The position numbers and the translations under genes are program-made. Positions 22,701-34,548 of a stretch of 64,000 nucleotides of DNA are shown one piece after another (position 1 is the stretch's first letter; each line of letters opens with the position of its first letter). The DNA is from Tragulus kanchil (Eukaryota; Chordata; Mammalia; Artiodactyla; Tragulidae). The DNA lies in the NCBI GenBank assembly GCA_022376925.1, contig JAIOJX010000005.1:91795001-91859000 (forward strand), written 5' to 3'. The notes under the pieces were generated by a model, which did not search any database, was not told the origin of the DNA, and saw nothing but the letters and a program-made list of their open reading frames with translations.

Positions 22701-24139
22701 CCTAAATGGAGGAACTAAGATCTTAAAAAAAGACATCAAATCATCAAATATGATTTCATGGTAATCCATCCCACTTTGAAAGAAAGATTCCAACTGGTTC
22801 CTCAGTAAATCTCCTCTTTCATTTTATCTCCTTTATTATCACAGTCCTACTTTACATTTATCTTGATCCCTCTGACTAGGGTTCTTTTCATTCATGATGA
22901 AAGCAAAATGTTTGGATGATCATAATTTAGCCTTTTATATTTTTCAGTTAGTGCTTATTTCTTGGAGCAAAAAGATTCCTCTTATATTCTTCTCAAAAAC
23001 TAAACTAATCCTGCAATTAATCATTTCCGTGCTGTTCAAACTTGCTTCAGAATTACAGTTTGTCCTAATGGCTTGTCTAGCCACACTCAGTTTAATTAGG
23101 TGGGAAAATATCTAATATATGTTATTAAATGGATGCCTGGGTGTGTGAACAGTAGGAAAAGAAAATACTGCTTTTCCAATGTTTAAGCAATTATATCATC
23201 TAGCTTACTAAAAACAGATTCCATTGAACATATTTAAGCAATTTAATACAACAAATGTTTATTGAGAGCCTTTTATGAGCCATGTGCCTAGCTGAACAAT
23301 GGAAAAACAAGGCTGACTAAAATGCAATCCCTGACTTCAAGGAGACTCCATTTGGGACAGAACACAGGCAAGGAAAGAGTTAATTTCAATGTACTAAGTG
23401 CCATCAGAGAAGTACACATAGGGTCTCACAGAATTGTATGCAAACGTGTTGGGACTATGGCCAAATGCATGTTTAATTATTTTTCTGCCCAGTGTTAAGC
23501 ACCTATAAAACAGACTAAAACGGTGACTTTCCCATAGCTTTTTTAAAAAATAGATGTTTTTTCCCTATACACAAAGGATCTTTAAATTACTCTACCCTAG
23601 ACATAATGCACCTATGACAAGCCATTTTCTGTGAAATACATTGCTGCATTTTTGTCTAACAAGTTATTTTCCCAATGATTATTTATCATCTGCTCTATGT
23701 TTGTCTAATGAACAAAAAATGTGAGGCAATGAAATAAACCTCAGTGAAACAATGAAAAGGCAAGAATGCATCATCGATTTAGCAGGGTAAAAAGAAAAAG
23801 AACAAAAAGAACACAGAAACTCAGTTGCTTCAGAATACCAGAAAAAGGCATCTGTGTTTCTCAAAAAGTTAATAGCACCAACTCTGCCAATTAGTTGGAA
23901 TCACTGAGGGGAAAAAAAAGTCAGCCAGAATTTAATACAAAAAAAACTATTCAGCTGTATTCAGGGACTCCAACAGTATGCAGTCAATCAAGAAGCCAAC
24001 AAAGGAGCCATAATAAGATTTCACATGTGTCTACACACACTAATTTCTCTTACCACTAATTCAACCAAGGAAAATAATATTACTATTTTAATATAATGAA
24101 TAAAAATCTGAAACTACTGTTCAGTATCTATGGGATTTT
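22701..24139. other. No gene recognised; one possible old interspersed repeat
   Basis: Around 23240-23400 the phrase aatgtttattgagagccttt, atgagccatgtgcc and aatccctgacttcaaggaga resembles a common old mammalian repeat (the 'ttattgagcacctactatgtgcc' type). I cannot name the family safely. The rest shows nothing recognisable. Confidence 0.4.
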
Positions 24140-24530
24140 GTTACAGCCATACTGACTGCCACAAAAAAATACCATAGACTAGGCAGATTAAGCAGAAATT
24201 TATTTCTCACAGTTCTGGAGGCTGGGAAGTCCAAGATAAAGGTGCTAGAAGAAAAGTTTCTAGATCTAAGGCCTCTTCTCTTGGCTTGTAACTGGGTATC
24301 ATCTCACTATGTGTTCACATGGCCTCTTCTCTGTGAACTTGGGCTAGTTCTCTGGTATCTCTTCTTTTAAGGACACTAATCCTATCAGATCAGGGCCATA
24401 CCCTTATAACCTCATTTAACCTTAATTACTTTCTGAAAGGCTCATCTACAAATATAACCACAATGGAGGTTAGGGCTTTAACACATGACTCTGAGGGGGA
24501 AAGAAATATTCAGTTCTTAACATCTAATGA
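24140..24530 (+). mobile_element. Ancient mammalian interspersed repeat, family not named
   Basis: It contains aaataccatagactaggcag, aatttatttctcacagttct, ggaggctgggaagtccaaga, gtgttcacatggcctcttct, ttttaaggacactaatccta and gaggttagggctttaacaca. These are landmarks of a repeat seen widely in mammalian genomes. Its opposite strand seems to be the same family as the block at 50560-50870. I do not assign a family name. Confidence 0.6.
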
Positions 24531-24962
24531 AAGAAGAGGGAGATGGTGGAGGTGCTGAAGAATGCAAAACATCAGTTGAAAATAATATAAAACTCTAGGT
24601 TAAAATGTTAGTTCTTGGGTACACATCTTCTAAAAGCAGTGTCAACTATAGCAACATTTCTAGAGACATTAGTGCCCTAGGCATATCTTCCGGATTGTCA
24701 GAACAAACAGTGTGTTCTGGGAAACCCACATATCACACATGATAGGAAGTAATGCAGGTCTACAAAGAATGTAGTGGGTTGAATTATGGCTAGAAAGAAA
24801 CACAGTGGATTCAGAGATGCTAGTAGAAGGACAATATTCAAGAGACTATTTAAAAATCTGAGATAATAACTTTCTAAGTTTATGTTTGAATTAAAATGAC
24901 ATGTTGATGAATTTCTGAAAGTAGTTTAGAAGCATGTTTAAAGGCATCTTAAGAGGAGCTAT

Positions 24963-25173
24963 GGGCTTCCCTGGTGGCTTAGATGGTAAAGAATTCGCCT
25001 GCAAAGCAGGAGACCAAGGTTTGAACCCTGAGTTGGGAAGATTCCCTGAAGAAGGGAATGGCTACCCACTCCAGTATTCAGACATGACTGCGCAACTTAA
25101 CTGAATTGATTGTTGCCTGGAGAATCCCAAGGAAAGAGGAGCCTGACAAGCTATAGTCCATGGGGCTGCAAAG
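24963..25173 (+). mobile_element. Bov-tA SINE with internally displaced 3' end
   Basis: The head is normal (gggcttccctggtggcttag, gcctgcaaagcaggagacc). After ccactccagtattc, however, about 33 bases of the usual SINE 3' end (cagacatgactgcgcaactt ...) are inserted before ttgcctggagaatcccaagg. The element then stops at ggggctgcaaag without that 3' end. Its own tail thus sits inside the body. Confidence 0.85.
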
Positions 25174-27225
25174 ATACTCCTAAATACCATTTTCAAATGG
25201 AAAATGAATAAATTATTCTTCAGCAAATCATTTTATTTCATGAAAATTTACTGAATATTTACCATATGGCTGGATTGGGCTTTGAGTTTAGGCTAATCAT
25301 ATCAGATTCAGCGTAACATTCAACTCTACAAAGCAACTATGAATCCACAGACATGTTTGTAAAACTGACATTTCTACCAGTTAATATTTTGTACTCACTT
25401 ACCCAGTTTACTTTTAGTCTTTCTAATTTCTGACCCTTCCATATACTATGAGATAAAGATGATTTCTTTGACACTGCAGTTTACTTACAGGTATGCACTG
25501 ATTTAAAGAAGTGGTAAAAAGTAAATATAAACAAGGAAGGTGTAGTGGTATGTATTTATTTTCTGTGGGTGGCTTCTTGGCTCTTACACATGGTAACTGA
25601 TTGCTTTGTACTATTAGTCAAATACATACAGTGATAGATGCTAAATATAAAGTCTTGGTGCAGTGGCAGGTATCCAGTGATGGTAGGCATGAGAAAACTT
25701 CTAATGAAACTGAGCAATTTCACAAATAAAATAATAGCTCACTAAAGGAGGTTCCATAACAATACTGTCTTGATGTAACAGAAAGATCACCTAATCTTCA
25801 GTTTAGACCACTTGGAGATGAACATGCCATGTACTAGTACAACTTCCGTACAGTGTTTCTGCTGTCTGAGCTATTTGTAGCCAGTAAAAGTTTAGAAAGA
25901 CAGTTCCTAAATGATATTTCTCTTTATTATCAGAGAACTGAAAATATAGGAACTTTGGGAAAAGTTATAGCTTAGTAATTAAAAGCACTGACTGTGCAGG
26001 CAGGATGATATATGAAATCATGAGATCAAAATAGAGTTTGATTTGAAAGTAGAGGACTGAATTCCAGATCGTTAAATTTAACAACTTGAGAAGAGTGAAA
26101 GCTCTCTGAACCTGGGCCAGGCTGTGGCATACAGTTCACAAAAATGAAAGTTTATGGCTACCCACCCAGTAAATGACTGCGCAACTTAACTGAATTGATT
26201 GTTGCCTGAGAATCCCAAGGAAAGAGGAGCCTGACAAGCTATAGTCCATGGGGCTGCAAAGATACTCCTAAATACCATTTTCAAATGGAAAATGAATAAA
26301 TTATTCTTCAGCAAATCATTTTATTTCATGAAAATTTACTGAATATTTACCATATGGCTGGATTGGGCTTTGAGTTTAGGCTAATCATATCAGATTCAGC
26401 GTAACATTCAACTCTACAAAGCAACTATGAATCCACAGACATGTTTGTAAAACTGACATTTCTACCAGTTAATATTTTGTACTCACTTACCCAGTTTACT
26501 TTTAGTCTTTCTAATTTCTGACCCTTCCATATACTATGAGATAAAGATGATTTCTTTGACACTGCAGTTTACTTACAGGTATGCACTGATTTAAAGAAGT
26601 GGTAAAAAGTAAATATAAACAAGGAAGGTGTAGTGGTATGTATTTATTTTCTGTGGGTGGCTTCTTGGCTCTTACACATGGTAACTGATTGCTTTGTACT
26701 ATTAGTCAAATACATACAGTGATAGATGCTAAATATAAAGTCTTGGTGCAGTGGCAGGTATCCAGTGATGGTAGGCATGAGAAAACTTCTAATGAAACTG
26801 AGCAATTTCACAAATAAAATAATAGCTCACTAAAGGAGGTTCCATAACAATACTGTCTTGATGTAACAGAAAGATCACCTAATCTTCAGTTTAGACCACT
26901 TGGAGATGAACATGCCATGTACTAGTACAACTTCCGTACAGTGTTTCTGCTGTCTGAGCTATTTGTAGCCAGTAAAAGTTTAGAAAGACAGTTCCTAAAT
27001 GATATTTCTCTTTATTATCAGAGAACTGAAAATATAGGAACTTTGGGAAAAGTTATAGCTTAGTAATTAAAAGCACTGACTGTGCAGGCAGGATGATATA
27101 TGAAATCATGAGATCAAAATAGAGTTTGATTTGAAAGTAGAGGACTGAATTCCAGATCGTTAAATTTAACAACTTGAGAAGAGTGAAAGCTCTCTGAACC
27201 TGGGCCAGGCTGTGGCATACAGTTC
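25059..27225. repeat. Direct tandem duplication 8 (period about 1088 bp)
   Basis: Bases 25084-26137 recur at 26173-27225. The join 26138-26172 includes ggctacccacccagtaaatg, a shortened form of gctacccactccagtattca from 25061. The block therefore starts inside the SINE, with damaged bases at its edge. The copied unit is otherwise unique-looking DNA. Confidence 0.93.
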
Positions 27226-27424
27226 GCAAGAAGGGATGGCCTGCATTCAACATAAAAGGTCACCAATGAGACTGTGCAACTGGGAACTTTCATACATCCT
27301 CAATTAATCACATAATCACTTTATCAATTAATCACAATTTTGCTGAGGAAAGCCACATCCTGTTCAAATATCTCCACATATCAAAACCAAACTTTCTAGC
27401 TAGGTTTATTTCCAAGTCCTTCAG
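25174..27424. other. Unique-looking DNA, no gene recognised
   Basis: Apart from duplication 8 and the SINE fragment in it, I find no exon, RNA gene or named repeat. The short open frames have no motif support. Confidence 0.45.
26151..26261 (+). mobile_element. Bov-tA SINE fragment (from duplication 8)
   Basis: The 3' part of the SINE at 24963-25173, repeated at the start of the second block. It has small deletions near the join (cctgagaatccc versus cctggagaatccc). Confidence 0.88.
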
Positions 27425-27614
27425 GCATGACAATTACATTCTTTGTGACCCCATGGTTGGTAGCCAGTCAGGATCCACTGTCTATGGAATTCTCCAGGCT
27501 AACTGTACTAGGTAGCCATTTCCTTCTCCAGGGGATCTTCTCAACCCAGGGATCAAACCCAGGTCTCCGACAATATACACTGATTCTTTACTATCTGAGC
27601 CACAAGGGAAGTCC
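27425..27614 (-). mobile_element. Bov-tA SINE, diverged
   Basis: On the minus strand: ggacttcccttgtggctcag, a degenerate middle, ggtttgatccctgggttgag, aggaaatggctacc, and cctggagaattccatagaca. It is older than the SINE at 15084, with more substitutions. It abuts a second SINE fragment in the same orientation. Confidence 0.88.
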
Positions 27615-27733
27615 ATGAATATTGCAGTGGGTTGCCATTCACTTTTACAGGGGATATTCCTGAGCCAGGGATTGAATCTTGGTCTCGTGCATTGCAGGAG
27701 GATTCTTTACCTTCTGACCTACCAGAGAAGCCC
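27615..27733 (-). mobile_element. Bov-tA SINE 5' fragment
   Basis: On the minus strand: gggcttctctggtaggtcag, then cctgcaatgcacgagaccaa, ttcaatccctggctcaggaa, and a body cut off at the boundary with the neighbouring SINE. Two same-orientation Bov-tA copies thus lie end to end. Confidence 0.88.
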
Positions 27734-27939
27734 TTACAGTCTTGGTTATGTTAATCTGAAAACTGAGGTCAGAAAAGTGGCTCCACGGGAGTCTTAGGGT
27801 CAGGGAATATTGTTAAACATATACTTCTTGCCCAAAGGACTCTTAGCACCAAAAGGAGTTATTTGGTTTTATATATGAAAAAACATATTCCAAAAAAATT
27901 CTGATAAAAGTATTTAAAAAAAAAGATAAGGGTTAATTT

Positions 27940-28197
27940 GGGCATCTCTGGCTGTTCAGTGAAGAACTTCAGTGTAGGAACTGCAGTAGGCAGTAGATGC
28001 AGGTTTGATCCCCAGGCTGGAAAGATCCCATGGAGGTGCAATCGGCAACCCAGGCAAGTATTCTTGCTATGATAACCCTATGGACAGAGGAGCCTGGTGG
28101 GCTATGGTCAATATGGTTGGTCCCAAAGTTGGACATGATTGAAATGTCTAAGCACACACACACACTCACATACACCCGTACACACAAACACACACAC
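27940..28197 (+). mobile_element. Bov-tA SINE with CA tail and perfect target-site duplication
   Basis: It runs from ggcatctctggctgttcagt to gacatgattgaaatgtctaa and then a CA-rich microsatellite tail (about 28150-28197). A perfect 12-base duplication, aagggttaattt, flanks it at 27928-27939 and 28198-28209. Confidence 0.9.
28150..28197. repeat. CA microsatellite (SINE tail)
   Basis: Imperfect (CA)n with tcacata and cccgta interruptions, grown from the 3' end of the Bov-tA copy. It is present again at 29245-29292 through duplication 9. Confidence 0.9.
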
Positions 28198-28580
28198 AAG
28201 GGTTAATTTACTAATGTTCACTTTTTGAAAACATTGATTCATACAAAGCTGTGAAGGAAAAAAAATGAGGCAAGGAGAAAGAAAATGCTACTGGCTGTGA
28301 TGTTTGTTTTGTGTTTTTACAATACTATACACATGCTACACATCCCTAACCAAACTTACATAATATCAGGTTACATAAGATCTTACATGTTTATTACCCA
28401 GCCTACATATCTTAGGTTTACCACAGTAAAATCTATATTCTGCTCCTTTGCTATGAAATACTATTTTATGCCTTAGAAAAAGTAATGAACTAGCTAGAAA
28501 TGCACTTTAATTTTCTTGAAATTCATAACTAACATTGATAATTTGTTGGATTCCTAGAAAATTTACACTTGTCTTTATGG

Positions 28581-28828
28581 AATTTTTTCCAGGCTAACTG
28601 TACTAGGTAGCCATTTCCTTCTCCAGGGGATCTTCTCAACCCAGGGATCAAACCCAGGTCTCCGACAATATACACTGATTCTTTACTATCTGAGCCACAA
28701 GGGAAGTCCATGAATATTGCAGTGGGTTGCCATTCACTTTTACAGGGGATATTCCTGAGCCAGGGATTGAATCTTGGTCTCGTGCATTGCAGGAGGATTC
28801 TTTACCTTCTGACCTACCAGAGAAGCCC
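28581..28828 (-). mobile_element. Pair of Bov-tA copies (from duplication 9)
   Basis: Repeats of the two adjoining minus-strand SINE pieces at 27425-27733. The left edge is damaged by the join. Confidence 0.88.
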
Positions 28829-29034
28829 TTACAGTCTTGGTTATGTTAATCTGAAAACTGAGGTCAGAAAAGTGGCTCCACGGGAGTCTTAGGGTCAGGG
28901 AATATTGTTAAACATATACTTCTTGCCCAAAGGACTCTTAGCACCAAAAGGAGTTATTTGGTTTTATATATGAAAAAACATATTCCAAAAAAATTCTGAT
29001 AAAAGTATTTAAAAAAAAAGATAAGGGTTAATTT

Positions 29035-29292
29035 GGGCATCTCTGGCTGTTCAGTGAAGAACTTCAGTGTAGGAACTGCAGTAGGCAGTAGATGCAGGTT
29101 TGATCCCCAGGCTGGAAAGATCCCATGGAGGTGCAATCGGCAACCCAGGCAAGTATTCTTGCTATGATAACCCTATGGACAGAGGAGCCTGGTGGGCTAT
29201 GGTCAATATGGTTGGTCCCAAAGTTGGACATGATTGAAATGTCTAAGCACACACACACACTCACATACACCCGTACACACAAACACACACAC
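29035..29292 (+). mobile_element. Bov-tA SINE with CA tail (from duplication 9)
   Basis: A second appearance of the insertion at 27940-28197, including the flanking aagggttaattt duplications (29023-29034 and 29293-29304). The CA tail appears unchanged in length, which is unusual for an independent old duplication. Confidence 0.9.
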
Positions 29293-29650
29293 AAGGGTTA
29301 ATTTACTAATGTTCACTTTTTGAAAACATTGATTCATACAAAGCTGTGAAGGAAAAAAAATGAGGCAAGGAGAAAGAAAATGCTACTGGCTGTGATGTTT
29401 GTTTTGTGTTTTTACAATACTATACACATGCTACACATCCCTAACCAAACTTACATAATATCAGGTTACATAAGATCTTACATGTTTATTACCCAGCCTA
29501 CATATCTTAGGTTTACCACAGTAAAATCTATATTCTGCTCCTTTGCTATGAAATACTATTTTATGCCTTAGAAAAAGTAATGAACTAGCTAGAAATGCAC
29601 TTTAATTTTCTTGAAATTCATAACTAACATTGATAATTTGTTGGATTCCT

Positions 29651-30276
29651 ACAACTCCTTTGATAAGAGAAGCAATCTGATTAAAGCATGTTCACCCCCA
29701 TAAAGACATATGTTTCATCTCTAAAACATAAATTTTGTTCTAGTGTGTTTAACATAAATACAAATGATTCTGTTTTGATTTCAGTATTTCAACATTTTGA
29801 TTTATGATTTATATTTATCAAAACTAAAATATTTCTTTGAGTTTATTCTGTCTTCTTTACTTACATTTGAAAACATTAAAGCAATATGTATTTTGATTTT
29901 GCTGTTTACTAGATATACTTTGTTTTGTAACATAAATTTTGAGCTATTACTTTAAAATGGTAAAATAACCATGAGCGATAATATTTCATTAAGCCATTCT
30001 GACAGAAAGTTCCTAGGAGTAAGTTACTTTAAGTAAATACTGAAATAGCATTCCCTGAAGATAATCAATTAGACTGTTAGGTCCATAACCAACAAAACCT
30101 AGCTATATCTAATAATAATCCAAAATTGTGAATAAAAGTCATGACTACAGCTTGGTGAGATTCTATCTCTGCAGAAATATGAGAAGGCTCTTGTTTTTTG
30201 TAATCCTAAGGATCTTTTCCAAACATGAAAAGCAAAAATCAGGGGTGATTACCATGTGATCTTTTTTGGTTCAACT
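29651..30276. other. AT-rich stretch, nothing recognised
   Basis: Strongly AT-rich DNA without a supported gene or a repeat I can name. Confidence 0.5.
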
Positions 30277-30290
30277 AATGATTCTTGTGG

Positions 30291-30506
30291 ACTTCCCAGG
30301 TGGCAGTGGTGGTAAAGAATCCGCCTGCCAGTGCAAGAAATGTAAGAGAGGCAGATTCAATCCCTGGTCAGAAAGATCCTCTGGAAGAGGGAACGGCAAC
30401 CCACTCCAGCATTCTTGCCCAGAGAATCCATGGACAGAGGAGCCTGACAGGCTATATAGTCCATAGGCTTTCATAGAATCAGACACGACTGAAAGTTAGC
30501 ACACAC
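30291..30506 (+). mobile_element. Bov-tA SINE with target-site duplication
   Basis: It runs from acttcccaggtggcagtggt, gcctgccagtgcaagaaatg and gattcaatccctggtcagaa through gaggagcctgacaggctata to cagacacgactgaaagttag. It is flanked by 14-base repeats aatgattcttgtgg (30277-30290) and aatgatacttgtgg (30507-30520), with one mismatch. Confidence 0.94.
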
Positions 30507-30520
30507 AATGATACTTGTGG

Positions 30521-31369
30521 CTTTCAGTGTTAAAAATGAGAAAGTTCCAGGCAAAATGAGTTGAGTTGTTTACCCATTAATTATCCTGGCCTCTTCTTCT
30601 ATCTCAAAAATGAATGTAATCTCTAGGGATATAACTTTCATCTTGAGACAGCAAGGGAAAAACTTGGGTCCGTAATCTCCTATCTGAGCAGCTATATCAG
30701 CTTTCAATTGACTATTTCTGAATTTCATATTAGCTGTGGAAAACCACCCTGTTTTCATTCAACTCACTATAGTAGTACTTCCTACTGAATGAAGCCAAAT
30801 GTATTTCAAATTCTTAGATCGAGAAATCAATGAAACTTCTTGGCAAAGCTGATGATTAATTAGAGTCTTGATCAATGAGTGAAAATTAGCAAAGTATAGA
30901 AAAGCTTTTATAGCTGAGGTCAAGCCACAGTAGGCACTTGATGGAGTGACTAAAACTTCACAGAAAATCATACTCCCTCTGGCATGCAGAACCAGAGGAC
31001 AAAGTTGAGGACAACCACAGTCACTGGAGAGTAACAGTGAGTGTGTGGGGTTGTGGGGGAGGGCAGCAAGATCACATGAAGCTCAGAACTTGAGGAAAAA
31101 GTGAAAAAAAGCTTGAAGTCACAAATATATGGATTAATATAAAAGATTGTCCTCTTAACTAGTAAAATAAATGACTATTTTTAAAAATTATACCACTGTG
31201 TTATGGGCTTTAATTTTGAAGAAATAATAATTATTACTATAGTATAAAGGCTGGAGAGTTGTGATAAACGGTCTATACAGGTATAAGGTTACTGTATTTT
31301 ATACTAAACAATGTTAACTAAGCATATAGTAAAATATTTACTATCTATATTTAGAGGTATAGCTAAAAT
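30521..31369. other. Unique-looking DNA, no gene recognised
   Basis: Short frames on both strands without motif support, and no RNA gene seen. Confidence 0.45.
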
Positions 31370-31575
31370 GTCAATAAATATACTAAAACGAAATTCTAAA
31401 AAAATTCAAGTAAACAAAGATAAACAAAACAGAAGAGAAAAACAAGAATCAAACAACAAAATATGCTATCCAAATTTCAACCATATCAATAATTACAATA
31501 AATGTCAATGAACTAAATCCTGTAATTAAAAATTAGAGAAAATCATAAAGGATTAACCAAAGAGAAGGTTCAAAT
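31370..31575 (+). mobile_element. Old L1 fragment (ORF1-ORF2 junction region)
   Basis: The phrase catatcaataattacaataa followed by atgtcaatgaactaaatcct matches the start of L1 ORF2 (SIITLNVN-type). In the young L1 nearby this reads tatcaataattactttgaat. It is diverged and frameless. It lies just left of the young plus-strand L1 in the same orientation. Confidence 0.6.
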
Positions 31576-31616
31576 GAAAGTTCTCTACAAGAATGAACTC
31601 TAAAATACAGACACAG

Positions 31617-33555
31617 AGGGGGCCAAGATGGCAGAGGAATGAGGGGAAGATTTCACCAGCTCCCCAACAGAATCACTAGAACTAATCAAGAAATGAACCA
31701 CCACCAACAAACCAGCCGCTAGACGACAGAAGAACTCCATAGGTCTGCGAGAGTAGAGAAGTGAACAGCCAGAACTTTCCCGGAGCTACCGTTCTGAAAA
31801 CCCTCTATCCTAACCCCCACGCCGGACTGGACCGATGGAGAGCATGCTAGCAAGTGCCCTAAAAGGGGGCCTGAGTGGAGCATCAGGGCAGAGAGGGCAG
31901 CGCTCAGGGCAAAAATTCCAAGAAACCAGCCAGATCGCCGGCAGAAATTAAGACACTGCAAAGATAAGATATTGGAGCAGGGTTGGGCAGAACGCAAATA
32001 GGAAGTTCCCCACGGGGAGCTGCCTAAGGACCTGGATAGAGCCGAATAGGGAGTGCCCACCGCGAAAACCGCGCCGCTTGGCCGGGCGAAAATCGCGACT
32101 TTCCGCCTGGCACCGGGTAAGTTCAAACACTCCTAGTGGGGGGCTTGCTGAACGGAGAGAAGTCGCCCGCGGATTGCTGACCAGGGACCGGGTTCGAGCC
32201 AGACGGGGAAGCTTGTGCCTGCCTTTGGGACTTGGACGCATAACTGGCAGTGTGCGCAGCGCCAGTGGCGGAGGAGCACGTGCACCACCATAGCTGCACC
32301 CGCAGTGGAGGAAGCCGGGAGAAGGGCAGGTATTGGAGGCTACCGGCGGGTGCGCGGCAGAGCCGGGGCGCGCCCCTCCAACACGGAACTGTGCACGCCG
32401 GGGCCCCCCGGCCAACAGACTGGGATCAGCCCGCCACCCCGGCCAGCACCTGAGCTTGCAGCAAAGCCAGTAATTGATTGAAACCAAACCATAGCAACCG
32501 GTGCCATAAGGGAAAGGCTACATCATCAAGACAACACCATCGAGAGCAGATTGGCTTCCACCAGACAGATGAGAGGATAAAAACCAGGGACAGTTTTTTG
32601 TTTGTTTGTTTATTTGTTGTGGACGGTTCTGTTTATTTGTTTGATCGGTCAGGTTTTTTTTTTTTTTTTTTTTTTTTTGTCTCTTATTAAGCTTTTCTTC
32701 CCTTTTTAATGTTTAATTTCCTTTTTTTGATTTTTAATTTTTTTTAATTTGAATTCTTGGAAACTTCTAATTTTCTTTCCTCTTTGCCACTGCCTCCTCC
32801 CTCTATGTTCTAAATTTAAAACTTTCTCCTATCTACCACTATCCTCCAGATAAATATTTCCTACCTTCCTGTCTCCACTATTCTCTTCCAGCTGCACTAA
32901 ACAATTCAACACACTAATCTTGGCTACGTAACCCTATAAAATCCTTCCAAGATGAATCTATACCTTCTGATTACCCATACACTCTCCTCCTCCTCACCCC
33001 CAACACACGTCTTAGTTAAAAATTGCTTTCAATGAAATAGTCCAAGCCAGGAACTTGCCCCGGATCTATTTTTCCAGGCACTATTTTATTTGATTCAGAG
33101 CTTAACGGGCAAGTATCATCTTTGATTGCGTCGTTTGCCAGAAAAATTTCCTATGCTTTATCCCTGTAAGACTGATTAGATGTGGTTATTGCTGTGTATG
33201 TATGTATATCTTACGACTATGTTAGAAAACATCTGCATGCTTTTATCACTGTCACCCATCAGGGATACAGCTCTTGTTCTTCAGATGCTAGTATTTGAAC
33301 TAATATCACGGCACACCATAGCAAACCAGACATAGAGCCTACACCCCCTGACCAATCATCAAACCAAGGATCCTCGGAGCGGAAGCCCTGATTCCAAGAC
33401 CCCACGCTATCAAAGAACATACAACACTAGAGATTACTCATCTGTAAACAAGACCTAACACCACCCAAGACACAAACCACTGAACCCTCCTACAAGGACA
33501 GAAACCCAAAGGAAGGGAAAATTCAACCAAGAACCCTGGTGGGGAAAAGAACTCC
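31617..33555 (+). promoter_or_regulatory. L1 5' UTR with CpG-rich internal promoter region
   Basis: The same layout as in the minus-strand element: a CpG-rich outer part (about 31720-32460), a T25 run (32654-32678), then AT-rich DNA up to ORF1. Only a handful of substitutions separate it from the other copy. Promoter function is inferred from L1 biology. Confidence 0.8.
31623..31632 (+). promoter_or_regulatory. YY1-type motif at L1 5' end
   Basis: CCAAGATGGC within six bases of the element's first base, the usual place of the YY1 site in L1 elements. Confidence 0.7.
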
Positions 33556-34491
33556 ATGCACACAGACACACACAAAGAAACAAAAACTAACCTAATAATG
33601 AAACGACAGAGAAACACTGCACAAATGAAGGACCAAGCTAGAGAAGCACAGCTTCAAATGACAGAGGAGGAGATAGACACATTATCTGAAAGAGAATTCA
33701 GAAAAACTATACTAATGAGGATGCGAAACACTGAAAACAGAATATTAGAGGAAATTAGTGCATTGAGAAAAGACATGCAGGAAATGAAAAATAAGCAAAT
33801 AGAGACCACCAACTCAATTGCTGAACTCAAAAATGCTATAGAAGGTCTCAACAGTAGAGTATCAGAGGCAGAAGAACGGATAAGTGAGCTGGAAGACAGA
33901 ATGGTGGAAATAAGTGCGGAAGAACAGAACAAAGCCCAAAGAATTAAAAGAACTGAGGACAGCATCAAAGACCTATGGGACAATATCAAAGGCACCAACA
34001 TTAGAATTATAGGAGTTCCAGAAGCAGAAGAGGGGAAGAAAGGCTATGAAAAAATTCTCGAAGAGATTATAATGGAACACTTCCCCAGCGTGGGAAAGGA
34101 AATAGTCAACCAAGTCCAAGAAGCACAAAGAGTTCCATACAGGAGAAACCCCAGAAGAAACACACCAAGGCACATTCTAATCAAACTAACGCAGACTAAA
34201 TATAAAGACAGATTACTAAAAGCAGCTAGGAGCAAACAACAAATAACATATAAAGGAAACCCCATACGTCTAACTGCGGATCTTTCCACAGAAACCCTGC
34301 AGGCCAGAAGAGAATGGCAAGACACATTTAAACGGCTAAAAGAGAGTAACCTCCAACCAAGAATTCTCTACCCAGCAAGAATCTCATTCAGAATTGATGG
34401 TGAAGTCAAAAGCTTCACAGACAAGCAAAAACTAAAAGAATTCTGTACCACAAAACCAGCCCTACAACAAGTGTTAAAGGGCCTGATATAG
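33556..34491 (+). CDS. L1 ORF1 protein (RNA-binding chaperone), intact
   Basis: 311 residues, with the same domains as the minus-strand copy: coiled coil about residues 43-138, RRM-like domain from about 147 (NIRIIGVPE), and basic C-terminal domain. ORF1p binds L1 RNA as a trimer and is needed for retrotransposition. ORF2 begins 57 bases after its stop, a normal L1 spacing. No lesion is visible. Confidence 0.94.
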   Translation: MHTDTHKETKTNLIMKRQRNTAQMKDQAREAQLQMTEEEIDTLSEREFRKTILMRMRNTENRILEEISALRKDMQEMKNKQIETTNSIAELKNAIEGLNSRVSEAEERISELEDRMVEISAEEQNKAQRIKRTEDSIKDLWDNIKGTNIRIIGVPEAEEGKKGYEKILEEIIMEHFPSVGKEIVNQVQEAQRVPYRRNPRRNTPRHILIKLTQTKYKDRLLKAARSKQQITYKGNPIRLTADLSTETLQARREWQDTFKRLKESNLQPRILYPARISFRIDGEVKSFTDKQKLKEFCTTKPALQQVLKGLI

Positions 34492-34548
34492 ACAGTAAAT
34501 ACAAGAGTAGGAGAAGTCCTACAAATCAAGCCCCAAATTTCTAAGCAG

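Larger units (their letters stand above)
27493..29650. repeat. Direct tandem duplication 9 (period 1095 bp)
   Basis: Bases 27493-28555 recur at 28588-29650. The join (28556-28587) ends cttgtctttatggaattttt, a corrupted form of ctgtctatggaattc upstream of the first copy. No difference inside the copied block was noticed. Confidence 0.94.
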
